From an uncultured Desulfobulbaceae bacterium (GTDB taxonomy: Bacteria > Desulfobacterota > Desulfobulbia > Desulfobulbales > CALZHT01): 55,089 nt of DNA. The DNA lies in NCBI GenBank assembly GCA_945787445.1, contig CALZHT010000006.1, forward strand, positions 1-55,089, given 5' to 3'. Below are positions 42,793 through 51,074 of the stretch, piece by piece. The position numbers were made by a program, and so were the translations under genes. How positions within the stretch are numbered: the stretch's first letter is position 1; every line of letters begins with the position of its first letter. The notes under the pieces are model-generated. The model made no database searches, was not told the DNA's origin, and saw only the letters and a program-made list of their open reading frames with translations.

Positions 42793-43290
42793 ATGGTAGA
42801 ATCAGATCCCAATGAATTGGAAAGCAAACTGATACCCATCATGCGTGAGTCAATTGATGTGGTGAAGATGATCTTTTATAAAAACCTCAAAGACCACCTT
42901 TCCTCAAAATATTCGAATATGGATTCAGGACATATCAGTAAATTGAGTGGTGGAATTGTTAACAAACTGTTTGAGACCCAGAACCTTGAAGAACCTTTCG
43001 CAACCTTTGCCAGAGAAAATCAAACGATAATCGACAATGAATTGCATTGTATTGCCGCGGATCTCAAGGAAATGTGTATTCCCCTGACCGATGCTCTGCG
43101 CATGCAGGTATTGTGCGATAAAATGGAGGGAATCGACACCTCCTCCATCCTTGCCCGGGCCAAGGAACTCAATATCCTTCTGCAAGACCGGGACCTTCCC
43201 CTACCCCATACCTTTATTACCCTGGTAAGGAAACTGGGCAGCGGCTTCAACATACTCAAGGAAATGAAGCCGAAGGATAAGACACACTGA
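42793..43290 (+). CDS. Hypothetical soluble helical protein next to metF
   Basis: A 165-residue, mostly alpha-helical, charged protein with no signal peptide or transmembrane helix. I do not recognise the family. Visible traits are MRESIDVVKMIFYKNLKDHL near the N-terminus, CIAADLKEMCIPLTDALRMQ in the middle and a basic tail (KEMKPKDKTH). Two cysteines nine residues apart could be structural. It starts 21 bp after metF, so it is probably co-transcribed. A perfect 12-bp hairpin lies about 115 bp downstream. Confidence 0.7.
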   Translation: MVESDPNELESKLIPIMRESIDVVKMIFYKNLKDHLSSKYSNMDSGHISKLSGGIVNKLFETQNLEEPFATFARENQTIIDNELHCIAADLKEMCIPLTDALRMQVLCDKMEGIDTSSILARAKELNILLQDRDLPLPHTFITLVRKLGSGFNILKEMKPKDKTH

Positions 43291-43407
43291 TAGTTACCTG
43301 CCTTCTTCCATCCCTCTTTTCCAAGGCCAACCAAGCTGATCATTTCTAATTGGATAGTTTTGTCGGTAAAATCGATGATTGCCAATACGACTTCCCTTAT
43401 TGGAATT

Positions 43408-43436
43408 GATGGAATCGTAAAAAATACGATTCCATC
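43408..43436. terminator. Perfect 12-bp hairpin downstream of the metF unit
   Basis: GATGGAATCGTA (43408-43419), loop AAAAA, then TACGATTCCATC (43425-43436). There is no T-run, so it may be a transcript-stabilising or repeat-derived hairpin rather than a classical terminator. A related sequence occurs near 34960. Confidence 0.5.
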
Positions 43437-43448
43437 GTTGAGTGGCCA

Positions 43449-43655
43449 TATAACCTAGTTAGTTCCCATCTGGAAAGTCGCAGACTTGGAGGATGCTGGA
43501 ACAAGTTGTTTCCAATTCGGAAATTGACAATTTTGCGAAAGGTCAAGGAGATCAAGGAATTGGGTGGAGACGTACTCGAGTATGTCGCACAAGCAATTCC
43601 GCAGATCGACGCAGAGATTTCGCAAAAGGGGCGTTTCCGGATGGAAACTAGTTAT
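43449..43655. repeat. 207-bp element with terminal inverted repeats (ATAAC..AGTT..CCATC.GGAAA)
   Basis: Left end ATAACCTAGTTAGTTCCCAT (43449) is the imperfect inverse of right end GGATGGAAACTAGTTAT (43639-43655). The interior (AAGGTCAAGGAGATCAAGG, CGCAGATCGACGCAGAGA) has no conserved frame. A GGCACGTTAACCG repeat copy is joined directly to its right end. MITE-like structure is inferred. Confidence 0.65.
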
Positions 43656-43660
43656 ATTGC

Positions 43661-43700
43661 ATGGCACGTTAACCGCTTTCCCGACTTTTTATGAGGATGT
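43661..43700 (+). repeat. Dispersed repeat copy (GGCACGTTAACCG family)
   Basis: ATGGCACGTTAACCG, CTTTCCCGACTTTTTATGAG and GATG. It matches 35147-35188 except at the 3' end. It is located between the 207-bp element and the YceH gene. Confidence 0.78.
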
Positions 43701-43781
43701 CACGATTGACTTCAGACGATAAATATGTCTCTTTATATGGTATTAGTTTGTAAATAGAGCTGAGCAAAGGAAACCACCGGC

Positions 43782-44429
43782 ATGACTATTATCTTGAACG
43801 ATATAGAAGTACGGGTGTTGGGAAGTTTGCTGGAAAAAAGCATGACCACGCCTGAATATTATCCACTATCACTTAATGCGCTTACCAATGCCTGCAATCA
43901 GAAATCAAACCGGGATCCGGTTGTTTCCTTTGATGACAAGACAGTGGCCCGTGCCCTGGAAAGCCTGAAAGAAAAGCAATTGGTAGTGCTGAGCGATTCC
44001 AGCCGAGTGCCGAAATATGCGGAAATTTTCGTGGCCACCCGGAAACTCATTGACAAAGAATCCGCATTGTTGATGGTCCTGTTTTTACGGGGTCCTCAGA
44101 CCATTGGCGAGCTGCGGGGAAGGACCGGGAGAGCTTATGAATTTGACGGTTTGCCGGAAGTTGAAGCAACGTTGAAAAATCTAACCGAGGCTGGATATAT
44201 CAAACAGCTGCCGCGGCAGCCGGGTCGGAAAGAACCGCGTTATGCGCATATGCTTGCCGGCGAACCGGAAATCGAACAAGATTGGTCTCCCTCACCGGAA
44301 CAGGCGACCCTTGAGGTCAGGACCGAAAATGAGAAAATCACCGCGATTGAAAATGAGGTATCAAAATTGCGGACTGAACTTTCTAATCTCAGGGCTGATT
44401 TTGAAACCTTTAAAAGGGAATTCGAATAA
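43782..44429 (+). CDS. YceH family (UPF0502/DUF480) protein
   Basis: A 215-residue protein with two winged-helix domains (about 5-80 and 90-165) and a C-terminal coiled coil (about 180-215). The signature EVRVLGSLLEKSMTTPEYYP then LSLNALTNACNQKSNRDPVV opens the first domain, and LRGPQTIGELRGRT opens the second. The family is widespread and its function is not established; DNA binding is suspected. It has no operon partner here. Confidence 0.9.
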   Translation: MTIILNDIEVRVLGSLLEKSMTTPEYYPLSLNALTNACNQKSNRDPVVSFDDKTVARALESLKEKQLVVLSDSSRVPKYAEIFVATRKLIDKESALLMVLFLRGPQTIGELRGRTGRAYEFDGLPEVEATLKNLTEAGYIKQLPRQPGRKEPRYAHMLAGEPEIEQDWSPSPEQATLEVRTENEKITAIENEVSKLRTELSNLRADFETFKREFE

Positions 44430-45055
44430 TCGGATACCGTATTGATACAGATGGCAGATCGGTGGACGTAGCCTTACCCAGACCCTAACTGCTTAAACAC
44501 CCCGATATTTATGAAATATCAAAAAAAATGACACCCTTTCCAACAATTTTCTCATTAATTATGCCTCTCGTTTACTACCGGTTTCCAGTTGGTCCAAACT
44601 CTAATACAGCATACAACTACTTATTATTCCATTATTTTTTCATGATAAATCATCTTCTCCCGACACCTTTGGCATACTACTAAACCAGAGGAATCCGCAT
44701 CACCATAGTCGGTATGGCAAGAAATAGGTATGAAATAGGTATTGTGATCACAGATTAAATTAATTATGATAAAACAATAAGTTAAATAGCGTATCTTCAA
44801 ACACCTTGCAACAGGCTGGCATGCAGATGTTCACCGGGGCCCCTTTAAAGCGAAATCTACACTTTGCTGCGATAAAAAAGGAATTAGCGCTTGCCATGCC
44901 ATTGCAATTTAATCATTGCTTCATCAGGATCATATAATGTACTGATTATAACACTATTTAGGTTTATCCTTTGTCCCTTCATGCGAATTATGTAATAGGT
45001 CATGCGTCGCCGGTATTTGGGAAAATATGCAATACAGTTTATGCACGACAAATTT
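44430..45055. other. Long intergenic region without a recognised gene
   Basis: About 630 bp of AT-rich DNA upstream of the hybrid kinase. No conserved frame or structured RNA was recognised. Its right end joins an inverted copy of the GGCACGTTAACCG repeat. Confidence 0.4.
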
Positions 45056-45092
45056 GATGGTCCTGCAAAAAGTCGGGAAAGCAGTTAACGTG
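45056..45092 (-). repeat. Dispersed repeat copy, inverted (GGCACGTTAACCG family)
   Basis: Reads GATGGTCCTGCAAAAAGTCG then GGAAAGCAGTTAACGTG on the plus strand, the reverse complement of the other three copies with a few changes. It ends about 30 bp before the hybrid kinase start. Confidence 0.75.
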
Positions 45093-45123
45093 TTTTTTTG
45101 GGTAAGTAGTTGAGGAACACCCC

Positions 45124-47127
45124 ATGACAAATCCGACCTATGAAGAATTGGCTCAGAAGGTTAAGGAGCTGCAGGCGGAAGTTGCTAGACACGAAATGTT
45201 TGAGGAGGCTTTGGGAAAAAGTGAACACCAACTTCGCTTGCTTACTGACAATTCACCGGCCTTTATATCCTATGTTGGAATAGATGATTTACGATACAAA
45301 TTTGTTAATAAAAAATTTGCCGAAGCATTCAACACCCCACGCGAAAAGATAATCGGTAAACATATTAAAGACATCATAGGAGATTCAAACTTTGCCTTCG
45401 CTTTTAAACATATCGAACAAGTAAAATCCGGTATAGAAGTTTCGTATGAAAACGTCTTTCATCTAGCTCAAGGTAAACGCTGGATACAGGTTAATTATGT
45501 TCCGGATCTTGATATACAGGGCAAAGTTGTTGGCATCGTTGTCCTCAGTTATGATATCACCGAGCGTAAGCAGGCAGAGGAAAACCTGAAAGAAAGCGAA
45601 AGACGCTATCGTCATCTCTATACCAACACCCCTGTCATGCTGCATTCTATAGACCGTGACAAACGATTGGTTGAAGTCAGTGATACCTGGCTTGAAAAAC
45701 TTGGCTATCAAAAAGAAGAAGTTATCGGACGAAAATTACTGGATTTTCTCACTGAAGAATCAGCCCGATATGCTAGTGAAGAAGTATTGCCGGAATTTTT
45801 CACCAAAGGGTATTGCAAAGATATCAACTATCAATTTGTTAAAAAAAACGGGGAAGTTTTGGACATTCTCCTTTCAGCCATGACCGAAAGGAATGAAGAA
45901 GGAGAAATAATCCGTTCCCTGGCTGTACTGCTCGACATTACAGAAAAACGACAACTTGAAAACCAGCTCCGTCAAGCCCAGAAAATGGAGGCCATTGGTA
46001 CTCTGGCCGGGGGTATTGCCCACGATTTCAACAATCTGCTTACCGTCATTATCGGTAATACCGGCTTGGCTCTCGACGATCTCCCTGAAAACAGTCAGGC
46101 CAAAACCAGTCTCGATTCAGTGCTCATAGCTGCTGACCGCGCCAAGGACCTTGTTGGGCAGATTCTGGCCTTCGGACGCAAGGCCGGTCAGGCCCCACAA
46201 CCTATCCAGCCCCATGTTATTATCAAGGAAGCCGCCAAGCTGCTGCGCTCTACCATACCCAGCAGCATTGAGATTCGCCAAAAAATAGATCCTGAAAGTG
46301 GAACTATAATAGCTGATCCCACCCAGATTCACCAGGTGCTGATGAACCTCTCCACTAATGCCGTCCATGCCATGCAGGAGAAAGGAGTTCTGGAGATTAG
46401 ACTCAAGCAGACTAAACTTGACAGTGATGATTTAACTCACCGTCCGGACATGGTGCCAGGTCCTTATGTGAGACTATCCGTAAGCGATACAGGTACCGGT
46501 ATGGACCAGGAAACGGTAAATCGTATTTTTGATCCCTTCTTTACGACCAAGGGAGTCGGTGAAGGAACCGGGATGGGTTTGTCCGTGGTATACGGGATTG
46601 TCATGACCTACCATGGCATGATTACAGTTGACAGTAAACCCGGCAAAAGAACTACTTTTCATGTGTATTTCCCTATCACAGGGGCTGAAGAGTCACAACT
46701 TGAAGAGCCGGATAAAACTCTGCCAACCGGCAATGAACGTATTCTTCTAATCGATGATGAAGAAGTTCTCGCTAGAATGTGGGACAGGTCATTAAAACGT
46801 CTGGGATATCAAGTAACAACGAAAACGAGCAGTATAGGAGCACTTAAAATCTTCAGCTCTCAACCGGATGAGTTTGATCTTGTAATCACCGACCAAACCA
46901 TGCCCGGAATAACAGGAGCGGAATTAGCCCAAGAACTTCTGAAAATCAGGGCCGACATTCCTATTATCCTTTGCACCGGATACAGTTCAAAGATTACCAG
47001 TGAGAAAGCCAGCGAATTAGGAATACGAGAGTTCATGATGAAGCCGCTGGACAGGATGCAACTGTCAAAGGCAATCCGTGTTATACTCAATGAAAGGAAA
47101 AAAGATTCGTCTCGACTGTCTGCCTGA
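45124..47127 (+). CDS. Hybrid sensor histidine kinase (PAS-PAS-HisKA-HATPase-receiver)
   Basis: A 667-residue cytosolic kinase without transmembrane helices. A short N-terminal coiled coil (YEELAQKVKELQAEVARHE) leads to two PAS domains (about 32-150 and 158-275). Next are HisKA with H300 in GGIAHDFNNLLTVIIGN, an HATPase domain (DTGTGMDQETVNRIFDPFF; GEGTGMGLSVVYGI), and a C-terminal receiver whose acceptor is D590 (LVITDQTMPG) with K near 640 (MMKPLD). The H-box with DFNN is that of hybrid kinases common in Desulfobacterota. It senses an unknown cytosolic signal. No output partner is adjacent, so phosphorelay to a distant regulator is likely. Confidence 0.93.
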   Translation: MTNPTYEELAQKVKELQAEVARHEMFEEALGKSEHQLRLLTDNSPAFISYVGIDDLRYKFVNKKFAEAFNTPREKIIGKHIKDIIGDSNFAFAFKHIEQVKSGIEVSYENVFHLAQGKRWIQVNYVPDLDIQGKVVGIVVLSYDITERKQAEENLKESERRYRHLYTNTPVMLHSIDRDKRLVEVSDTWLEKLGYQKEEVIGRKLLDFLTEESARYASEEVLPEFFTKGYCKDINYQFVKKNGEVLDILLSAMTERNEEGEIIRSLAVLLDITEKRQLENQLRQAQKMEAIGTLAGGIAHDFNNLLTVIIGNTGLALDDLPENSQAKTSLDSVLIAADRAKDLVGQILAFGRKAGQAPQPIQPHVIIKEAAKLLRSTIPSSIEIRQKIDPESGTIIADPTQIHQVLMNLSTNAVHAMQEKGVLEIRLKQTKLDSDDLTHRPDMVPGPYVRLSVSDTGTGMDQETVNRIFDPFFTTKGVGEGTGMGLSVVYGIVMTYHGMITVDSKPGKRTTFHVYFPITGAEESQLEEPDKTLPTGNERILLIDDEEVLARMWDRSLKRLGYQVTTKTSSIGALKIFSSQPDEFDLVITDQTMPGITGAELAQELLKIRADIPIILCTGYSSKITSEKASELGIREFMMKPLDRMQLSKAIRVILNERKKDSSRLSA

Positions 47128-47380
47128 ACACGAAAGAATTAAGTGAAGCTCTTCACGGTCCTGCTGAAAAGGGATTTCTGCTTCGCTCCGATACGCTACG
47201 AAGAATGCACCCTGAAGCATCCTGCAAAAAGACATAAAGTATTCGTTACCTTTTGTGAGGCATATACAAGCGGAAATCGTTTTCAATTCAGATGCATGTC
47301 GGCAACACCACCTATTGTCTCAGTTAAGGGTACTACCCCTGCCTTTCAGGCAGGCAGCTTTAGCTCGTATTTGTTATTTT

Positions 47381-47466
47381 CGTGCTCGTGCTCATAATCG
47401 ATTTTCCTTGTATTCATAATCAAACACGTAAGTAATGCTTCCTTTTCGATTACGATTACGAGCACG
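47381..47466. repeat. Palindromic repeat (CGTGCTCGT..TAATCG family) before the permease gene
   Basis: CGTGCTCGTGCTCATAATCG (47381-47400) is the imperfect inverse of CGATTACGATTACGAGCACG (47447-47466). It lies in the 410-bp gap after the hybrid kinase, which otherwise contains no gene. Confidence 0.6.
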
Positions 47467-47541
47467 ATACAAAGGGGTCTATTTGTCCCGTACCCAGACT
47501 TTCAGTTTTTAACATTAACCCCTCCTTTTTTTCACCTTGTG

Positions 47542-48270
47542 ATGATGAATAATTCAATGCAAGTAATACCGTTCATAAATTTAGCATTGGCCTTCATACC
47601 GGTTTTTGTGGTGATGGGTATTTTCTATAAATGGTCCATGAATTTCAGCAACACCATTTACGCCGTTTCCCGTATGCTTGTGCAATTGCTGCTGATTGGC
47701 TATTTTCTGGTGTATATTTTCGAGTCTGACAGCGCTTTGATTGTTTTGATGGTGCTGGCTGTCATGGTTTTTACCTCAAGCTGGATTGCTCTTCGCACCA
47801 TAAAAATTCAGCGCACGCTCTTATACAAAAAAGCACTGTACGCCATAACCTTTGGAGGAGGCATAACCTTATTACTCATATCTCAGGGTGTTCTAAAACT
47901 CGACCCATGGTACATGCCTCGCTATCTCATCCCGCTTGCCGGAATGATTTTTGCCAATGCCATGAATAGCGTAAGCCTTGCAGCCGATAGGATAGAAGCT
48001 GAGATGGAGAAAGATGTCCCGTATGAACAAGCACGCATTATTGCGCTGCGGGCTTCTCTTATCCCCATCACCAATTCCTTGTTTGCAGTTGGTCTTGTTT
48101 CTCTCCCCGGCATGATGACTGGGCAAATTCTGTCCGGTATTTCTCCACTGATAGCGGTACGATATCAGATCATGGTAATGTGTATGGTTTTTGGTTCGGC
48201 AGGCATTTCCTCGGCTCTTTTTCTTCTACTACTCAGCCCGCAAAAGAACCATTCAGCAATAGAAGATTAA
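47542..48270 (+). CDS. FetB/UPF0014-family ABC permease, without visible FetA
   Basis: A 242-residue membrane protein with about six to seven transmembrane helices. The sequence fits the UPF0014 (YbbM/FetB) permeases. SWIALRTIKIQRTLLYKKAL and the loop PLAGMIFANAMNSVSLAADR are typical, and the conserved PGMMTGQILSGISPLIAVRYQ is intact. In E. coli FetAB exports iron and relieves oxidative stress. The ATP-binding FetA partner, usually adjacent, is missing here, so it may be encoded elsewhere. Start choice among GTG 47539, ATG 47542 and ATG 47545 is open; there is no clear ribosome site. Confidence 0.83.
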   Translation: MMNNSMQVIPFINLALAFIPVFVVMGIFYKWSMNFSNTIYAVSRMLVQLLLIGYFLVYIFESDSALIVLMVLAVMVFTSSWIALRTIKIQRTLLYKKALYAITFGGGITLLLISQGVLKLDPWYMPRYLIPLAGMIFANAMNSVSLAADRIEAEMEKDVPYEQARIIALRASLIPITNSLFAVGLVSLPGMMTGQILSGISPLIAVRYQIMVMCMVFGSAGISSALFLLLLSPQKNHSAIED

Positions 48271-48331
48271 CTGAACTACCCCGCAATAAGCCACAGACAC
48301 CAGGAATTGAAGCTCCCCGCGGCCCCGTTTA

Positions 48332-48358
48332 ACACAAAATTACGCAGTAATTTTGTGT
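48332..48358. terminator. Hairpin between convergent permease and PilZ-like genes
   Basis: ACACAAAATTAC (48332-48343) and GTAATTTTGTGT (48347-48358) form a perfect 12-bp stem with a 3-nt loop. Outer sequences ATAAGCCA..CAGGA and TCCTGGCTTAT can extend it. There is no long T-run, so a terminator role is plausible but not certain. Confidence 0.5.
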
Positions 48359-48414
48359 AAATTCTTCTGATTCTGACTCCTGGCTTATGCCTCTATACAC
48401 CCTTGCAGGATGCG

Positions 48415-48801
48415 TTAGGGTGTTGTCGGATTTTTATTACCATCCAATAAGTGGAGAATATACTCGCTGTTCGTTTGCAAACATAATTCCAACTGTTTCG
48501 CACCTGGTGACGGCCTTGAGAACCACATGAACTCACAGTCAAGGAATAGTGATTCTTCTGTTGCTGTTTGGAAGACAAGTCCCATTAATTTTTTAGGAAC
48601 AAACCCATCCGGATTATAAAGGGAAAATGTTACAAAGTATCCTGAACTGCTTTTCGAAACATTCTTTACAAGCCCTGCATAGACTTTTCCTTCCGAGACA
48701 AGTTCGGTTTTACAATCAAGAGGCGTGTTTTGGGAAGATTTTTCATACATAATTTTGTGAACCTTCCTGTCACCATCAAAAATACTATGTTGAACTTCCA
48801 T
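48415..48801 (-). CDS. Small beta-rich protein, possible divergent PilZ domain
   Basis: A 128-residue soluble protein with strand-rich composition. The middle (EGKVYAGLVKNVSKSSSGYF, then PDGFVPKKLMGLVFQTA and LFLDCEFMWFSRP) resembles the PilZ barrel, in which a 'G..NIS.GG' strand binds cyclic di-GMP. The canonical RxxxR and (D/N)xSxxG are degenerate (NVSKSSSG), so nucleotide binding is doubtful. It converges with the permease gene and lies near the DoxX-like gene on the same strand, but outside its predicted promoter unit. Translation could also start at the internal ATG of MYEKSSQN. The family call is tentative. Confidence 0.45.
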   Translation of the reverse strand: MEVQHSIFDGDRKVHKIMYEKSSQNTPLDCKTELVSEGKVYAGLVKNVSKSSSGYFVTFSLYNPDGFVPKKLMGLVFQTATEESLFLDCEFMWFSRPSPGAKQLELCLQTNSEYILHLLDGNKNPTTP

Positions 48802-48867
48802 TGAAACGTTTTACCTATTGCCAGCCTTGTCGTTATTTATCCATTCTTCATGGAAATTGTACCCTGG

Positions 48868-49416
48868 TTATGGAATTGCTTCTGCCGGCATCATGTTGGT
48901 ATTTTTAGGGACGATTCTTTTTTGAGTCTGACTGATTAGTGCCGGCTCGGCGACCAGAATCCCACCGCGGACCGTAGCTCCGAGTACCAATCCGACACTG
49001 ATCAGGATAATGTTTTTAAGGATGTATTGCCCTTTGAGGGTCGGCACGTAAGGGAAAATAGTAAACATTTCCTGATGGAACATGACCAAAGGGATTAAGG
49101 TGCAAAACATGTGCGCAACCAATAATATCAGGATGAGGCGCATAAATTTGCCTGTTATCAAACCGATCCCGACGAAACATTCACAGCTTGCTGCCATGAA
49201 AATAGCAACATTTGACGGCACCATTCCCAGGCTCACCAGTCCAATGGTCCGAACCGCTAAATCCTGTTCCATGCTCATATAGGGGCAAAATTTAAGTAGT
49301 CCGAACCAAAGGAATATAAAGCCTACGCTCACTCGCAATATCACGATGCTGAAACGGGCCATCCAGTTGGTAATCTTGGCATCCACCTGGTCATAAACTG
49401 TATTGATTGTTTTCAT
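48868..49416 (-). CDS. DoxX-like four-helix membrane protein, predicted sigma-54 regulated
   Basis: A 182-residue protein with four transmembrane helices after a short cytosolic N-terminus. ILRVSVGFIFLWFGLLKFCP in helix 1 and CECFVGIGLITGKFMRLILI in helices 2-3 match the DoxX/DoxD-like family. Those proteins are linked to quinone/thiosulfate redox or to oxidative stress, but many members are uncharacterised. I chose ATG 49416 (AGGTG 6 bp upstream). Its promoter has a full -24/-12 sigma-54 box (49500-49513) and two palindromes (49566-49581, 49599-49614). Those sites mirror the ones before the cytochrome operon at 53 kb, so both units should respond to the regulator at 49661-51004. Confidence 0.82.
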   Translation of the reverse strand: MKTINTVYDQVDAKITNWMARFSIVILRVSVGFIFLWFGLLKFCPYMSMEQDLAVRTIGLVSLGMVPSNVAIFMAASCECFVGIGLITGKFMRLILILLVAHMFCTLIPLVMFHQEMFTIFPYVPTLKGQYILKNIILISVGLVLGATVRGGILVAEPALISQTQKRIVPKNTNMMPAEAIP

Positions 49417-49499
49417 TGTAATCACCTAATTTCCTGGAGCCGTAAATTGTGATAACGACCATTTCCCCTACCCTCATTACCCTTTAGTAACAATGAAAG

Positions 49500-49513
49500 G
49501 CAAAAAGCGTGCC
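49500..49513 (-). promoter_or_regulatory. Sigma-54 (-24/-12) promoter of the DoxX-like gene
   Basis: Read on the minus strand: GGCACGCTTTTTGC, that is GG (49513-49512), 10 bp, GC (49501-49500). It matches the consensus TGGCACG-N4-TTGC at all core positions except the first T. The predicted transcript starts about 70 bp before the ATG at 49416. Confidence 0.85.
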
Positions 49514-49565
49514 GGGGCAAAACCGCTGTATTTTATGGTAAATCTATAAGGTGGTGAGGAATTGA

Positions 49566-49581
49566 GTTACCAATGAGTAAC
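49566..49581. promoter_or_regulatory. Predicted activator site, proximal, DoxX promoter
   Basis: GTTACCAATGAGTAAC, an inverted repeat GTTAC-N6-GTAAC. Its centre is about 61 bp upstream of the promoter GG and 33 bp from the next site, the same geometry as at the cytochrome promoter. The likely ligand is the NtrC-type regulator encoded at 49661-51004. Confidence 0.75.
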
Positions 49582-49598
49582 AAATACCCAATTACAGT

Positions 49599-49614
49599 GT
49601 TTCCATTTGGTAAC
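49599..49614. promoter_or_regulatory. Predicted activator site, distal, DoxX promoter
   Basis: GTTTCCATTTGGTAAC, one mismatch from GTTACC-N4-GGTAAC. Its centre lies 33 bp (three helical turns) from the proximal site, so both sites face the same side of the DNA. Confidence 0.75.
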
Positions 49615-49660
49615 AATGACTGGAATGAATAATCAGGATTTTTTTCAGGGCAGGGAATTA

Positions 49661-51004
49661 TCATGAAGTAGGAAATGCAACATGATAAACCTTCATCTTT
49701 TCCCATAGATTTTTCCGGCTGATGCCAAGAAGCTTGGCCGCTTCCGTTCGTTTGCCGCTGGTTTTTTCCAAGGCCTTGAGAATGTATGCCTTTTCTGTTT
49801 TGGCAAGCACCTTTGCAAGGTCAAGGGTGTCGTTTTCGTCCCTGACTGGGCCGCCGGCAAGATCGAGAGGAAGGTTCCATGGTTCGATAACCTGAGAGTG
49901 GGTCAATACGTGCGCCCGTTCAATAATATTCCGCAATTCGCGGACATTGCCGGGAAAGTTGTATTGCGAGAGTATGGCAAGGGCATGGTCTGTAATGGTG
50001 AGATCTATGCCCCGCTCCTTGCAGAATTCTTCGAGAAAATAGCGGCACAGCTCCGGGATATCCTCACGCCGTTCCCGTAACGGTGGTATTTCAATGGGGA
50101 TCACCTGCAAACGGTAAAACAGGTCCTCCCGAAAAGAGCCCTGCTTGACTTCTTCCTGCAGGTTTTTGGCAGTGGCGCCTAAAATGCGGGTATTTACTTT
50201 GATGGGGCTTGTACCACCGACCCGTTCGATTTCCCTCTCCTGAAGGACCCGCAACAGTTTGGCTTGCAGGTGTATAGGCAACTCGCCGATTTCATCGAGC
50301 AGGATGGTGCCGCCGTCAGCCGCTTCAAAACGGCCCAATTTCCGCGCGGTAGCACCGGTAAAGGCCCCTTTCTCGTGGCCGAAAAGCTCTGATTCAATGA
50401 GGCCGTCCGGAATGGCTGCGCAGTTTACCCGGATATAAGGCCCTTGGGCACGGATACTGCCATAATGGATGGCGGCCGCCACCAGTTCCTTGCCGGTGCC
50501 GGACTCTCCGGTTATCAAGACAGTGGAATCACTTTGCGAAACCTTGCCGATGAGTTTTATGACATTGCGGATGGCAGTACTACTGCCGATTATCGGGGAA
50601 AGTGGATTGGATTCCTCCAGCGAAGCGCATCGGGCTTTGACGGTCTGTATGTCAAACAATCTTTTGACACGGATGGTCAGATCATCCATGTCAAACGGTT
50701 TGAGAATATAATCAGCAGCGCCCTTTTTCAGGCAGGCAATTGCATCCTCAACACTGCCGAAGGCGGTCATCAGAATCACATCAGTTGCAGGAGATTGATT
50801 CAAAATCATTTCCATGAGCTGGATTCCGTCCAGGCCGGGCATCCTGATATCTGATATAACCAGTTGGTATCTTTGTTCTTTAATTAAACGTAGTGCACTA
50901 TTGCCGTTGGCTGCCTGATCAACATCCCAGCCGTTTTTGGTCAAGCGGTCATAAAGGGTAATCCGCATGATTTCATCGTCTTCTGCGAGCAGAATTCTGG
51001 CCAT
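49661..51004 (-). CDS. NtrC-type sigma-54 dependent response regulator
   Basis: A 447-residue three-domain activator. The receiver (1-120) has D9/D10, D52 ([10 protein letters not shown]) and K102. The AAA+ domain (about 135-365) has Walker A GESGTGKE (166-173), GAFTGA (213-218, the sigma-54 contact loop) and Walker [14 protein letters not shown]. The Fis-type helix-turn-helix is at the C-terminus ([20 protein letters not shown]). Phosphorylation by the upstream haem kinase, 70 bp away on the same strand, is the evident activation route. Paired palindromes at two sigma-54 promoters flanking this pair are its probable targets. It is separated from the DoxX-like gene by the latter's promoter. 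Confidence 0.95.
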   Translation of the reverse strand: MARILLAEDDEIMRITLYDRLTKNGWDVDQAANGNSALRLIKEQRYQLVISDIRMPGLDGIQLMEMILNQSPATDVILMTAFGSVEDAIACLKKGAADYILKPFDMDDLTIRVKRLFDIQTVKARCASLEESNPLSPIIGSSTAIRNVIKLIGKVSQSDSTVLITGESGTGKELVAAAIHYGSIRAQGPYIRVNCAAIPDGLIESELFGHEKGAFTGATARKLGRFEAADGGTILLDEIGELPIHLQAKLLRVLQEREIERVGGTSPIKVNTRILGATAKNLQEEVKQGSFREDLFYRLQVIPIEIPPLRERREDIPELCRYFLEEFCKERGIDLTITDHALAILSQYNFPGNVRELRNIIERAHVLTHSQVIEPWNLPLDLAGGPVRDENDTLDLAKVLAKTEKAYILKALEKTSGKRTEAAKLLGISRKNLWEKMKVYHVAFPTS

Positions 51005-51074
51005 ACATTCCTATCCTTATATTGATAAAACAGTATTCCTCAACTGTTGATTCGCCAAAACCCTCTAAATTTGC

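Noticed and set aside
43506-43694. 62-residue plus-strand frame
   Set aside because: Its codons come from the 207-bp element and the adjoining repeat; no ribosome site.
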